DNA of 57,141 nt from Streptomyces sindenensis (lineage in GTDB: Bacteria; Actinomycetota; Actinomycetes; Streptomycetales; Streptomycetaceae). The position numbers were made by a program, and so were the translations under genes. The notes under the pieces are model-generated. The model was not told where the DNA came from and searched no databases. It saw only the letters and a program-made list of their open reading frames with translations. The stretch's first letter is position 1. Each line of letters begins with the position of its first letter. Location of the stretch: the NCBI RefSeq assembly GCF_014649035.1, contig NZ_BMSG01000041.1, positions 1 to 57,141 on the forward strand, given 5' to 3'. Shown in pieces: positions 1 through 8,739 of this stretch.

Positions 1-871
1 AGCCGAGGGCGGCGACGGCCGCGCCGACGCGTACGACGGGGACGAGCCAGCCGGCGTCGGCGGCCCGGGCGGCGTCCGTGAGTGGGGCGGTGGCGGAGGC
101 GAGCCCGCCGGGCCCGAGGACGAGGAGGACGGAGACGGCGACGAGGGCGTAGACGACGAGGGTGATGCCGAGGGCGATCGGGATGGCGCGAGGAATGGTG
201 CGGGCCGGGTCGCGGGCCTCCTCGCCGAGGGTCGCGATGCGGGCGTAACCGGCGAAGGCGAAGAACAGCAGCCCGGCCGCCTGGAGCACACCGGTGGCCG
301 TGGCGTCCGTGCCGATCTCCAGGCGGGCCGCGTCCACCCCGTCGGACGTCAGGGAGGCGGTCGCGACGGCGGCGAGCACCGCCAGGACGACCGCGACGAT
401 CACGCGGGTGAGCAGGACGGACTTCTGGATGCCCGCGTAGTTGACGGCGGTCAGGGCCACCACGGCGGCCACCGCGATCGCGTGCGCCTGGCCCGGCCAG
501 ACGTAGGAGCCGACGGTCAACGCCATCGCCGCGCAGGAGGCGGTCTTGCCCACGACGAACGCCCACCCGGCCAGGTACCCCCAGAACGCGCCGAGCCGCT
601 CCCGCCCGTAGACGTAGGTGCCGCCCGATGCCGGGTAGAGGGCGGCGAGCCGGGCGGAGGAGGTGGCGTTGCAGTACGCCACGACGGCGGCCAGGGCGAG
701 GCCGAGCAGCAGGCCGGAGCCGGCGGCACGGGCGGCCGGGGCCAGCGAGGCGAAGATGCCGGCGCCGATCATCGACCCCAGGCCGATCATCACCGCGTCC
801 GGCACGCCGATGTGCCGCCGGAGTTCGCCCGGGGGTGCGGGTACGGCTCCGCGCGGGGGCTTGCTGCTCAC
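1..871 (-). CDS. Amino-acid permease, APC family (3' end outside window)
   Basis: The minus strand is open from a GTG at 869-871 to the window edge, giving the first 290 residues of a polytopic membrane protein. The N-terminus has the APC-family motif 'GLGSMIGAGIFASLAP' followed by alternating hydrophobic segments and the 'PASGGTYVYGRERLG' stretch typical of helices 2-3 of amino-acid/polyamine/organocation transporters; 'FFAFAGYARIATLGEEARDP' matches the conserved helix 6-7 region. The start is fixed by AAGGAG about 7 bases upstream of the GTG. It probably imports an amino acid by proton symport; the substrate cannot be read from sequence. The C-terminal third lies beyond position 1. Confidence 0.9.
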   Translation of the reverse strand, partial: MSSKPPRGAVPAPPGELRRHIGVPDAVMIGLGSMIGAGIFASLAPAARAAGSGLLLGLALAAVVAYCNATSSARLAALYPASGGTYVYGRERLGAFWGYLAGWAFVVGKTASCAAMALTVGSYVWPGQAHAIAVAAVVALTAVNYAGIQKSVLLTRVIVAVVLAVLAAVATASLTSDGVDAARLEIGTDATATGVLQAAGLLFFAFAGYARIATLGEEARDPARTIPRAIPIALGITLVVYALVAVSVLLVLGPGGLASATAPLTDAARAADAGWLVPVVRVGAAVAALG

Positions 872-927
872 GCCTTGTCTCCTTGCGAACATGTTCAGCG
901 GTCCGCCGCACGATAGACGACCGAGGT

Positions 928-964
928 GACGCCCTCACCGCGAAGGGAAGGACGTGAGGGCGTC
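928..964 (-). terminator. Stem-loop downstream of the small membrane-protein gene
   Basis: Perfect 11-bp inverted repeat (928-938 with 954-964, loop 15 nt). It lies between the minus-strand gene at 1044-1460 and the permease gene, so it probably ends the former transcript. There is no clear U-tract. Confidence 0.45.
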
Positions 965-1005
965 CGGGGCGGGAGAACCGGCGCGGCGGCGGCCATGAGC
1001 CCCGC

Positions 1006-1024
1006 GTGCCGCGTCGTGCGGCAC
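1006..1024 (-). terminator. Second short hairpin after the membrane-protein gene
   Basis: Arms 1006-1012 and 1018-1024 are perfect 7-bp inverted repeats with a 5-nt loop, just downstream of the stop codon at 1044-1046 on the minus strand. Together with the hairpin at 928-964 it makes a double stem-loop typical of Streptomyces gene ends. Confidence 0.35.
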
Positions 1025-1043
1025 ACAGGGCGGCCCGCGTGGC

Positions 1044-1460
1044 TCAGCCTCCCCACAGCCAGGAGCCGTACTCCGCCGAGGTGACGAGTCGGCCCAGGCC
1101 GAAGGCGCAGGGAACGGGCACGAGCAGGAAGACACCGGCACGGACCAGGGAGGGCCCGACGACCGACACCACTTCGTGGGGGCCGGTGGTCGTGAGGAAG
1201 TCACGCCAGCGCAGGATCTCACCGGCGCTGCACGCCCAGAAGAACAGCCCGGCCATCAGGAAGACCGCGCCGGTCAGCAGTCCCAGATAGGTGGTCGCTT
1301 CCAGCAGGTCGACGCGGACGCCGTGATCCCGCACGACGAACGCGGCGGCCACGACGCAGATCGCAGCCCCCACGCCGTACGCCGCGCCGCGCGCCATGAC
1401 GCCGCCCAGCCGCAGACGCGGTTCGAGCACCCCGTCCGCACCTCTGCTCAAGCGGACCAT
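1044..1460 (-). CDS. Small integral membrane protein, function unknown
   Basis: A 138-residue protein with about three hydrophobic segments: residues about 25-45 (GVGAAICVVAAAFVV), 57-80 (LGLLTGAVFLMAGLFFWACS) and 105-128. No catalytic or family motif is recognised. The ATG at 1460 is preceded by a G-rich stretch; a second in-frame ATG 21 codons later (at 1397) would still keep all three membrane segments, so the start is uncertain. It stands alone between the permease and the DUF397/XRE pair, transcribed leftward. Confidence 0.7.
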   Translation of the reverse strand: MVRLSRGADGVLEPRLRLGGVMARGAAYGVGAAICVVAAAFVVRDHGVRVDLLEATTYLGLLTGAVFLMAGLFFWACSAGEILRWRDFLTTTGPHEVVSVVGPSLVRAGVFLLVPVPCAFGLGRLVTSAEYGSWLWGG

Positions 1461-1500
1461 GTGCGTGCCCCCCGTCGTCCCCGCGTCGTCGAGCCGGTCG

Positions 1501-1740
1501 CTACGACGCGGCGAAGTCTACGAAGGACGTCCAGGTGGCGGGGGAGACGGTGAGCGCGGGGACGGTGAGGTCCTTGGAGTCGCGGACGTGGACGGTGTGG
1601 GGGCAGGCAGCCACCTCTACGCAGTCGCCGCCCTGGCTTCCGCTGTAGGTGGACTTGGACCAGGTGAGCGCTACCTCAACACAGTTGCCGCCCTCGCTGC
1701 CGCTGTAGCTGGACTTGAACCAGTGGAGGCCAGTGCTCAT
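1501..1740 (-). CDS. DUF397 protein with internally duplicated motif
   Basis: A 79-residue protein of the actinobacterial DUF397 family, which is almost always paired with an XRE/DUF5753 regulator, as here. The family signature W-x-K-S-S-Y-S-G-S-x-G-G-N-C-V-E-V-A occurs twice in a row: 'FKSSYSGSEGGNCVEVA' then 'WSKSTYSGSQGGDCVEVA'. It ends with the usual 'VRDSKDLTVPALTVSPATW' strand. Its ATG overlaps the stop of the upstream regulator by 4 bp, implying translational coupling. Members act with their partner regulators in developmental or secondary-metabolism control; the biochemical role is not settled. Confidence 0.92.
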   Translation of the reverse strand: MSTGLHWFKSSYSGSEGGNCVEVALTWSKSTYSGSQGGDCVEVAACPHTVHVRDSKDLTVPALTVSPATWTSFVDFAAS

Positions 1741-2564
1741 AGTTCCTCTGCCATCTTCTCGATCGTCTCCAGCGTCCTCTCCGGAGTGTATGCCTGGGCC
1801 CGGGTGACGCCATACTTGCCGAACAGGTTGCCCAACTGCGGTTGTTCGGTGACGAAGAAGCTGCCGCCCTGCCCCTCGATATAGGCGAGCTGCTGACGCT
1901 TGTCGGTCTCCAGCAGGACGAAGGGGCCGTCCAGCGCCGCGTGGTCCTCGCGGTCCGGATCCATCAGCTGGATCCGGACGTGCCGCAGCCGCGCCACATC
2001 GGCGAGGTGGTGGAGCTGGGCCTTCATGACGCGGCGGCCGCCGATCGGCCGGGTCAGCACGACCGTCTCCAGGACGAAGCTGATGTCGGGCAGCGGCCTG
2101 CGGGACAGCAGCCTCTGCCGTTCGAGCCGCGCGGCGACCTTCGCTTCGATCTCGTCGTCGTCATAGGTCGGGTACCGGCTCGTGAAGACTGCCCGTGCGT
2201 ACGCCTCCGTCTGGAGCAGACCGGGCATGACGTGGTTCTCGTACTCGTGCCGGGCCCACGCCTTCTCCTCTTCCTCCGCGAACGGCGTGAACCAGCCCGG
2301 CAGCGGGTTGCGCCGCTCCGTCTGCTTCGGCGGCCTCGGTGCGGCGACCAACAGTGCACCTTGTGCACCCAGCACCTCGTCCGCCTTCTGCACGAAGACG
2401 TCCGTCGGCGGTCGGGCGCCCCGTTCCACCATCGCCACTTGGGACTTGGAGTAGCCGATCCGCTTGCCCAACTGATCCTGGGACAGCCCGGCCAGCACCC
2501 GGAAGTGCCGCAGCAGCAGACCGAACATCTCGGCGGTGCTTTCCGGCTGTTCACTGGAGTGCAC
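1737..2564 (-). CDS. XRE-family regulator with DUF5753 C-terminal domain
   Basis: A 275-residue DNA-binding protein. Residues about 15-70 form an XRE helix-turn-helix ('LAGLSQDQLGKRIGYSKSQVAMVERG'). The rest is the DUF5753 domain with the hallmark 'MPGLLQTEAYARAVF' and 'IQLMDPDREDHAALDGPFVLLE'. I chose the GTG at 2562-2564 because GAGG sits 7 bases upstream; an in-frame ATG 8 codons earlier has no good ribosome site. It is directly followed by the DUF397 gene with an ATGA overlap. The pair probably forms a regulatory module of the BldB/WhiJ-like kind. Confidence 0.93.
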   Translation of the reverse strand: MHSSEQPESTAEMFGLLLRHFRVLAGLSQDQLGKRIGYSKSQVAMVERGARPPTDVFVQKADEVLGAQGALLVAAPRPPKQTERRNPLPGWFTPFAEEEEKAWARHEYENHVMPGLLQTEAYARAVFTSRYPTYDDDEIEAKVAARLERQRLLSRRPLPDISFVLETVVLTRPIGGRRVMKAQLHHLADVARLRHVRIQLMDPDREDHAALDGPFVLLETDKRQQLAYIEGQGGSFFVTEQPQLGNLFGKYGVTRAQAYTPERTLETIEKMAEEL

Positions 2565-2646
2565 GGGCTCACCTCGTATGTACACCACTGTTCACAACGT
2601 GCTTGTGACCCTGGTCACCGTACGTGTCTGCCGCGACGCTGAGCGC

Positions 2647-3081
2647 ATGGAACTGAAGAATTCACCGGATCCGGCCCCCTTCTGCCCCTCCTGGATCCCC
2701 GCCTACGGTCACGCCCTCCGCCATGTCGGCATCCACTTCGACGCGGTCCGGGCCATCGGTCTGCTCGGCGAGGAGATCGCGTACGAGGTCATGCAGTTCA
2801 CCGACTTCCAGGCCGGGCCCATCGTCCGCTCCGGCATCGGCGAGCGCAGCATGTACTTCCTGCTCGCGCCCGGGGCCGCCGCCGAGCACCGCTGGCCTCC
2901 CGGTGTGGAGGCGATGAGCCGGAGCGCGCGGGGCGATGCGTTCGTCGGGGTGCCCGCGCTGGGCGGGGGCACCTGGCCGCTGGACTGGCGGTCGCGGCCC
3001 ACGGCCCAGGACCCGTTCGTGGACGGCGCGTTGCTGCACGAGATGGCCTGGCTGCGGGCGGGGTGCGCCGTGAGGGAGTGA
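2647..3081 (+). CDS. Hypothetical protein, divergent from the XRE/DUF397 pair
   Basis: A 144-residue soluble protein starting at ATG 2647, reading 'MELKNSPDPAPFCPSWIPAYG'. I cannot assign a family. It has features of a compact alpha/beta domain ('RSMYFLLAPGAAAEHRWPPG', then a Gly/Trp-rich stretch ending 'DWRSRPTAQDPF'). It is transcribed away from the XRE gene, with only about 80 bp between the starts, so it may be the regulator's target or partner. Regulators of this type are commonly flanked by small divergent genes in Streptomyces. Confidence 0.7.
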   Translation: MELKNSPDPAPFCPSWIPAYGHALRHVGIHFDAVRAIGLLGEEIAYEVMQFTDFQAGPIVRSGIGERSMYFLLAPGAAAEHRWPPGVEAMSRSARGDAFVGVPALGGGTWPLDWRSRPTAQDPFVDGALLHEMAWLRAGCAVRE

Positions 3082-3108
3082 GCGAGGCTGCCCACTCTCT
3101 GCGGTACT

Positions 3109-3124
3109 GTGATCACGTCATCAC
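3109..3124. promoter_or_regulatory. Imperfect 16-bp inverted repeat, candidate operator
   Basis: GTGATcACGTcATCAC is a palindrome apart from one symmetric pair. It lies in the 140-bp gap upstream of the DNA-binding protein at 3221 and could be a regulator site. No bound factor can be named. Confidence 0.35.
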
Positions 3125-3220
3125 GCTCTGTGCCGCCAGTGGTGCATAGGGCGGCCCCCGGAAGTGTTACAGCACTAACCCGAGGGCCTTCATCACTAGT
3201 GGATCAGGAGTCCACCCGCG

Positions 3221-4303
3221 ATGCTGTCGCATGTTATCCCGCCCCCCAGGGGCTACACGAAGGCCCCCAACGGGCTGATCCGCCACCCGCGCCTCGGCAG
3301 TGACGCGAAAATCCTCGTCCTGTACGTCCAGGGGCTGCCCGAAGAGGCCCGCGACAAGGCCCTGAGCGAGCACGCCCGCGCCCTGGGCATGACCGGGCGC
3401 GCCTACCAGAAGGCCAAGGCCGACCTCGTGACGTACGGGTACGTGCACGAGAAGCGGGAGACCGTCGCCGGGGGACGCTGGCGCACCGTACAGGTGTTCA
3501 GCAACGAGCCGCTGACCGATGACCAGGCCGCGCGCCTCCGTGCCGGTGCCCCCGCCAACGGGTACGCGAACACGGGTGGGTCCGGCGTGCCGGGCACGTC
3601 GCCCGCTCCGAGTGCGCACTTTCCGACCGTCGGTGAGCCGACCGGTCGGATGGCCGGTGGTCTCTTACCCGCGGACGAAGAACTGGGCGAAGACTCTTCC
3701 CGCCCACCCACCGAAGCGGCCGGGGACGCCGAGTCGCCGAGCGAGGAACCGGAACCGCCCTCGCGGGAAGAACTTCAGCTCGCCGAGCGCGTGTTGCTTT
3801 CGCTCCGGCACCAGGCCCGTCAGCTCACCCTCGGCGTGCGGGAGGCCCGCAAGCTGGCCGGGCTCGCCGCCGAGTGGCTGCGGCGGGGCGTGAGCGCCGG
3901 GGACCTGCGGCTGGCGCTCAGCAGCGCGCTGCCGGCGGACGGGGTGCGGACGGCCTTCGGGTTCCTGGCCCACCGGCTGGTGGAGAAGCTGCCCCCACGC
4001 CCGGAGGAGGCCGCGGACCCGGGGGATGGGGCGTGGTCCGCTCCGTCGCCGCCCTCCCGGCCGCTGCCCCTCATCGCCTGCGACGGACCCGGCGAGGAAC
4101 ACGTGTTCCGGCCGCACGAATCGTGGGTCACCACCTGCGGACCCTGCCACCGTGAGCAGCAACGCGCCTACTGGGCCGACCTGTCGGCCCGCGCCGAGGC
4201 CGACCCCGCGCCCCCGCCGCCCTCCTGGCGGGAGCGCGTCGCCGTCGAGATCCGGGCGAACGAGACCGCTTCCGGCTACGGGACCCTGGCCACGGCCACG
4301 TAG
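3221..4303 (+). CDS. Winged-helix-like DNA-binding protein with a TTA codon
   Basis: A 360-residue protein. The N-terminal 100 residues ('RGYTKAPNGLIRHPRLGSDA...LSEHARALGMTGRAYQKAKADLVTYGYV') look like a replication-initiator-type winged helix-turn-helix: a conserved Streptomyces family with no proven role. A Pro/Glu-rich linker follows, then a helical segment (about 180-260) and a C-terminal Cys/His cluster ('CDGPGEEHVFRPHESWVTTCGPCHRE') that could bind zinc. A TTA leucine codon at 3665-3667 would make full translation depend on the bldA tRNA. AGGAG lies about 10 bases before the ATG. The 3' end overlaps the convergent methyltransferase gene by 28 bp. Confidence 0.8.
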   Translation: MLSHVIPPPRGYTKAPNGLIRHPRLGSDAKILVLYVQGLPEEARDKALSEHARALGMTGRAYQKAKADLVTYGYVHEKRETVAGGRWRTVQVFSNEPLTDDQAARLRAGAPANGYANTGGSGVPGTSPAPSAHFPTVGEPTGRMAGGLLPADEELGEDSSRPPTEAAGDAESPSEEPEPPSREELQLAERVLLSLRHQARQLTLGVREARKLAGLAAEWLRRGVSAGDLRLALSSALPADGVRTAFGFLAHRLVEKLPPRPEEAADPGDGAWSAPSPPSRPLPLIACDGPGEEHVFRPHESWVTTCGPCHREQQRAYWADLSARAEADPAPPPPSWRERVAVEIRANETASGYGTLATAT

Positions 4304-5061
4304 ATGCCGCTGAACTCCTGCGTGGGCGCGGGCGTGTTGTTGAACCACTCCGGGGCCTTCACCAGGCCCGGGGCGACGATCTCCAGGCCCTCGAAGAACC
4401 GGGCGAACTCCTCGCGGCTCCGCAGGGCCAGCTGGATGCCGCCCTTCTTGTACTCGTCCCCGGCCTGCTCCCCCTTCTCCTCGTTCACGTCGGACGCGCC
4501 GTGGGACAGGACGACGTAACTGCCGGGCGCCATGGCGTCGGTCAGCGTACGGACGATGTCGATCGGCTTCTCGGCGTCGGGGAGGAAGTGGAGGAGGCCG
4601 AGCAGGGACAGGGCTATGGGGCGGTCGAAGTCCAGGGTCTCGCGGGCCGCGTCGAGGATGATCGCGGGCTCGCGGACATCCGCGTGGACGTAGTCCGTCA
4701 CGCCCTCCGGGCGGCTGACCAGCAGCGCTTCCGCGTGCCGCAGGACGATGGGGTCGTTGTCGCAGTAGACGATCCGGGCGGAGGGGCGGATCTCCTGGGC
4801 CGTCTGGTGCAGGTTCGGCTCGGTGGGGATGCCCGTCCCGATGTCCAGGAACTGCGTCACGCCCTCGCCCGCCAGCCAGGCCGTCGCCCGGTTCATGAAG
4901 GAGCGCTGCTGCCGCGCGCCGACCTTCGCCTCGGCGGGCAGGAGTTCGGCCACCTGCTGGTCCACCGGGTAGTTGTCCTTGCCGCCCAGCAGCGCGTCGT
5001 AGACCCGGGCCGAGTGCGGCTTGCTGGTGTCGATCGGGGGGTGAGGCGCCTGTGCCGTCAT
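4276..5061 (-). CDS. SAM-dependent methyltransferase, DUF574 family
   Basis: A 261-residue class I methyltransferase-like protein of the family common in Streptomyces (DUF574, Methyltransf_19). It starts 'MTAQAPHPPIDTSKPHSARVYDALLGGKDNYPVD', the family signature. The SAM motif I is 'FLDIGTGIPTEPNLHQTAQ', motif II is 'ARIVYCDNDPIVLRHAEALL' and the post-motif 'IALSLLGLLHFLPD' follows. GGAG lies 6 bases before the ATG at 5061. It sits 58 bp downstream of the exporter genes in the same direction, so it could be the last gene of the lanthipeptide operon, but this family is found in many unrelated contexts. Its substrate is unknown. Confidence 0.9.
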   Translation of the reverse strand: MTAQAPHPPIDTSKPHSARVYDALLGGKDNYPVDQQVAELLPAEAKVGARQQRSFMNRATAWLAGEGVTQFLDIGTGIPTEPNLHQTAQEIRPSARIVYCDNDPIVLRHAEALLVSRPEGVTDYVHADVREPAIILDAARETLDFDRPIALSLLGLLHFLPDAEKPIDIVRTLTDAMAPGSYVVLSHGASDVNEEKGEQAGDEYKKGGIQLALRSREEFARFFEGLEIVAPGLVKAPEWFNNTPAPTQEFSGIYVAVARVP

Positions 5062-5119
5062 GCCGGACTCCAGATAGACGTGGTGAGGACCAATCAGTCG
5101 ACGCAGTCTGTCACAGCGC

Positions 5120-6874
5120 CTACGCGGTTGTGGCGGCCACCCAGTGGCCCACCAGGTCGGCGTAGAGCGGGCTCTCGTCCAGGAGTTGGGCATGTGTGCC
5201 GATGGCCGTGCGTTCGCCGTCGAGCACCAGGACGCGCGGCGCGCGCAGCGCGGAGCTGATGCGGTGCGCCACCACGACGAGCGTGGTGCCCCGTGCCGCG
5301 AACGCCCGCTCGGCCCGCTCCTCGGCCGCCGGGTCGAGGTGGCAGCACGCCTCGTCCAGCAGCACGATCGACGCCGGGGACACATGGGCGCGGGCCAGCG
5401 CCACGAGCTGCCGTTCACCGGAGGAGAGCGGGGGGCCGTCCAGGCCGACGGGCGCGTCCAGACCGCCGAGCCGGTCCACGAGGGCCCGCGCGCCCACGGC
5501 CGTCGCGGACGCGAGGAGGTCGGCGTCCCGGGCCCGCGGACGCAGGTAGCGCAGGTTGTCCCGCACGGTGCCGGTGAACACGTACGCCTCCTGCGGGATC
5601 AGCGTCACCGCCCGGTGGAGCCAGGCCCGGTCGACCTCCGTCACCGGCACGCCGCCCAGGGTCAGCCGGCCGCTGTCCGGCTCGGCCAGCCCGGCCAGCA
5701 GCGTGGTCAGGGTCGACTTGCCCGCACCGCTCGGCCCGACGACCGTCAGATGGGAACCGGCGGGGAGGTCGAGGGAGAGCCCGTCGATGACGGGTGCAGC
5801 TCCGGGCCCGTAGGCGTAGCCGACGTTCACCAGGGACAGGTCCGGGGAGCGCGGGGCCCGGGGCGAGGCGCCCGGACCCGGAGCCTGCCCGGGGGTGCGC
5901 CGTGCCGGAAGCGTCGACCGGCTCAACCGGCCCAGCACGGTGGCGAGCTGTACGCCCCACGAGCCGAGCACGGAGACGAGCGCGCGCAGGGCCGGAGCCA
6001 CTCCGCCGACCAGGTAGCTGGTCGCGCCCAGCAGTTCGCCCACCGACAGTGCCCCCCGGTCCAGGAGCCGCGGAGCCGCCAGGAGGAGGACCAGCAGGGG
6101 GAGATGGCTGCCCAGCGACACCAGCAGCGTGTTGGCCGACGCGGTTCTCGCGACCGCCCGGACCGCATCGCGGTGGTCGGTGATCCGGGCGGACAGGACG
6201 TCGGCCACCCGGTCCCGGGCGCCGCACGCGACGACGTCCCGGATGCCGTCGAAGGTCTCCCCCGCCGCCGCCGTGAGCGCTTCCTCGGCCCGCAGTTGGC
6301 GGCGCTGGCGGCGGGCGAGTGCGCGGAGGCGGGGGGCGCAGAGGAGCAGGGTGAGCAGGACCGGGGGCAGGGTGACCGCCGCCACCGGGGCGGACAGGGC
6401 GGCCAGGCCCACGAACGCCATCAGCAGGGAGACGCCCAGCTGCCGGGCCGAGCGCAGCAGGGCGGAGACCAGCGCCCGCACGGACTCGACCTGGACCGTC
6501 AGCCGGGCCACGCCAGCGCCCGCCGTGTCCCGCGCTCCGGCCGCCGCGCGGTGCACGGCCCCTGCGGCCACAGCTGTCACCAGTTCGTCCCGCAGCGGCT
6601 CCACGATCCGTCCCAGCCACGGAGTCAGGGTCCGGGTCATCAGGGCGCGGAAGACCATCGCGGCCCCGAGCAGCCCGATCCAGAAGAAGCCTTCGGCCGG
6701 GCGGCCCGCCAGGAAGCCCCGGTCCAGGGCGGCGGCCACGAGGAGTCCGGAGGCGAGCGCCGGAACGGCCTCCAGCAGCGACCATCCCGCCACCGCCACC
6801 GCCGCTTTGCGGTGCTGCCGCAGGAACCCGGCGAACAGGTGCCGGTCGATGGGGCGCGGGGCCGCTTCGCTCAT
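5120..6874 (-). CDS. ABC exporter subunit 2 of the lanthipeptide locus
   Basis: A 584-residue half-transporter with an N-terminal six-helix ABC membrane domain (about 25-310) and a C-terminal nucleotide-binding domain. Walker A is 'GPSGAGKST', Walker B 'IVLLDEA' with the catalytic glutamate, and the H-loop 'VVVAHRIS'. The signature motif is 'LSSGERQ', one residue off the LSGGQ consensus. Its ATG at 6874 overlaps the stop of the preceding ABC gene by 4 bp. The two gene products should pair as a heterodimer that exports the modified peptide, or gives self-protection. Neither subunit has a C39 leader-peptidase domain, so leader removal must come from another enzyme. Confidence 0.9.
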   Translation of the reverse strand: MSEAAPRPIDRHLFAGFLRQHRKAAVAVAGWSLLEAVPALASGLLVAAALDRGFLAGRPAEGFFWIGLLGAAMVFRALMTRTLTPWLGRIVEPLRDELVTAVAAGAVHRAAAGARDTAGAGVARLTVQVESVRALVSALLRSARQLGVSLLMAFVGLAALSAPVAAVTLPPVLLTLLLCAPRLRALARRQRRQLRAEEALTAAAGETFDGIRDVVACGARDRVADVLSARITDHRDAVRAVARTASANTLLVSLGSHLPLLVLLLAAPRLLDRGALSVGELLGATSYLVGGVAPALRALVSVLGSWGVQLATVLGRLSRSTLPARRTPGQAPGPGASPRAPRSPDLSLVNVGYAYGPGAAPVIDGLSLDLPAGSHLTVVGPSGAGKSTLTTLLAGLAEPDSGRLTLGGVPVTEVDRAWLHRAVTLIPQEAYVFTGTVRDNLRYLRPRARDADLLASATAVGARALVDRLGGLDAPVGLDGPPLSSGERQLVALARAHVSPASIVLLDEACCHLDPAAEERAERAFAARGTTLVVVAHRISSALRAPRVLVLDGERTAIGTHAQLLDESPLYADLVGHWVAATTA

Positions 6875-8610
6875 ACCGGCTCCTGGGTGTGCGGATGCGT
6901 GTCGTGTCCTGGAGCACCTTCCGGTGCGGTGTCCGCCGCGAACAGAGCCCGGTAGTCGTCGCGTTGCCACAGATCCGCGTGCGTGCCCAGGGCGCGGACC
7001 CTGCCGTCCTCCAGCCAGGCCACCAGGTCGGCCCGCGCGGCGGTCGACACCCGGTGGGCGATCAGCACGCGGGTACGGTCCGACCAGGCCGAAGCGAGCG
7101 CGGAGCCGACCCGTGCTTCGGTGGCGGTGTCCAGGCTCGACAGGGCGTCGTCCAGGACGATCACCGCCGGGTCGTGGACCAACGCCCGTGCCAGGCCGAG
7201 ACGTTGTACCTCGCCGCCGGAGAGGGGGGCGTCCGTGAGCGGGGTGTCGTAGCCACACGGCAGGCGGGTGATGAAGTCGTCCGCCCGGGCGGCCCCGGCG
7301 GCCGCGCCGACCTCCTCCCGCGAGGCGTCCGGGCGGGCGAAGGCGATCATCCCGGCCACGGTCGTCCCCAGCAGCGCGGGCCGCTCGAAGGCGTAGCCGA
7401 CGGCGGCGCCCAGGGCCTGGGGGGTCAGCTCCGGCAGCGGTACGCCGTCGATGGCGACCAGGCCCGCGTCGGGCTCCCGCAGCCGCCCGATCAGCGCGGC
7501 CAGGGTGCTCTTGCCCGCCCCGGACCGGCCGACCACCGCGAGCGCCGTGCCCGCCGGGACGACGAGGTCCACGGAGTCCAGGACGAGCCGGTTTCCCGAA
7601 CGTACCGTCACCCCCGACAGGGTCACCGTGCCGGGGCCGCCCGCCGGGCGGACCCGGGTGCCGGGTGCCGGGACCGGCTGGTCGACGACCTCGGCGACCC
7701 GACGCGCACCGGCGGCCGACATGCCGAGCGCGAAGAGGGCGTCGAGCTGGTCCAGCGCGGCCATCGCGAGCGCCGTGTACGCGACGACCGCGGCGAGTTC
7801 GCCCGCACTGATGTCACCGTGGAGCAGGGCGAGCCCCCCGGCACCGAGGACCAGCACCTCCACGGCCGGGATCAGCAGGCCCACCTGCCATCCGGTGTCC
7901 CGCTGGAGCGCCCAGACCCGGTGCCCGGTGCGGGACAACTCCGGCAGGGGTTCCAGGATCCGGCGCGTCTCGGCCGCCGCCGTGCCGCTCGCACCGATGG
8001 TCCGGGCCCCGCCCAGCGCTTCGAGCAGCAGGGCGGAGATCCTGCCCTGGGTCTCCTGGTACCGGAGGAAGAGCCCCGAGCCGCGGTTCATGAAGCTCCG
8101 GGCGATGAGCACCAACGGCGGTACGCCCAGCGAGAAGCAGAGCCCGATCCGCCAGTCGAGCAGCCAGAGCGCGACCACCCCGCCGAGCGAGGTCAGCACC
8201 GCCGTCGAAGCCGTGACCAGCGTGACCCCGGCCGATCCGGCCTGCGCGCACCCCGCGGAGAGCCGCCCCGCGAGATCCCCGGCGGGAAAGCCGGCCGTCC
8301 CCGGCACCCCCGCGTCCAGGGCGCGCCGGGCCAGGGAGCGGCGCAGGGCGGCCACCGTGCCGGAGCCGTATCCCCCGTTGGCGAGGGTCTGGAGCGCCCC
8401 GGTGGCGACGACGAGGGCGAGGAGCGCGGCGCACAGGAGGACGGGACCGGCGGCGGCCCGCCGGGCGACGACCGCGTCCAGGGCCCGAGCCATCGCCCAG
8501 GGGAACGCCAGCGTGCCGGCCGACCCGAGGACGGCCGTGACGGAGGCGAGGACGAACCAGCCACGCGTCCGGGCGGTCGCGTCCCACACCAGTCGCTGGG
8601 GAGACGTCAT
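6871..8610 (-). CDS. ABC exporter subunit 1 of the lanthipeptide locus
   Basis: A 579-residue half-transporter with a membrane domain (about 20-300), then a nucleotide-binding domain with Walker A 'GRSGAGKST', signature 'LSGGEVQRLGLARAL', Walker B 'VIVLDDALSSLD' and H-loop 'VLIAHRVS'. The residue after the Walker B aspartate is Asp, not the catalytic Glu, so this half carries a degenerate ATP site; the partner half has the Glu. That asymmetry is typical of heterodimeric exporters. The ATG at 8610 has AAGGAG upstream, and longer in-frame extensions were not used. The gene follows the precursor gene after a stem-loop, so its expression is probably lower than that of the precursor. Confidence 0.9.
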   Translation of the reverse strand: MTSPQRLVWDATARTRGWFVLASVTAVLGSAGTLAFPWAMARALDAVVARRAAAGPVLLCAALLALVVATGALQTLANGGYGSGTVAALRRSLARRALDAGVPGTAGFPAGDLAGRLSAGCAQAGSAGVTLVTASTAVLTSLGGVVALWLLDWRIGLCFSLGVPPLVLIARSFMNRGSGLFLRYQETQGRISALLLEALGGARTIGASGTAAAETRRILEPLPELSRTGHRVWALQRDTGWQVGLLIPAVEVLVLGAGGLALLHGDISAGELAAVVAYTALAMAALDQLDALFALGMSAAGARRVAEVVDQPVPAPGTRVRPAGGPGTVTLSGVTVRSGNRLVLDSVDLVVPAGTALAVVGRSGAGKSTLAALIGRLREPDAGLVAIDGVPLPELTPQALGAAVGYAFERPALLGTTVAGMIAFARPDASREEVGAAAGAARADDFITRLPCGYDTPLTDAPLSGGEVQRLGLARALVHDPAVIVLDDALSSLDTATEARVGSALASAWSDRTRVLIAHRVSTAARADLVAWLEDGRVRALGTHADLWQRDDYRALFAADTAPEGAPGHDTHPHTQEPV

Positions 8611-8739
8611 CGCGCTCCTTCCGGCCCTCCGTGGCTTCCGCGCGGGCGGCCGGGCACGGGGTGCGGTGAGTCGTGCGGACGGGAATCGAAGAGGGCGCAT
8701 CCGTCGGACACCCGCGTGGGGATGTACGCGCGGACACGG

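Noticed and set aside
2054..2572. Long Arg/Ser-rich frames on either strand, here and throughout the window
   Set aside because: They are out-of-frame readings of GC-rich genes, without ribosome sites or recognisable domains.
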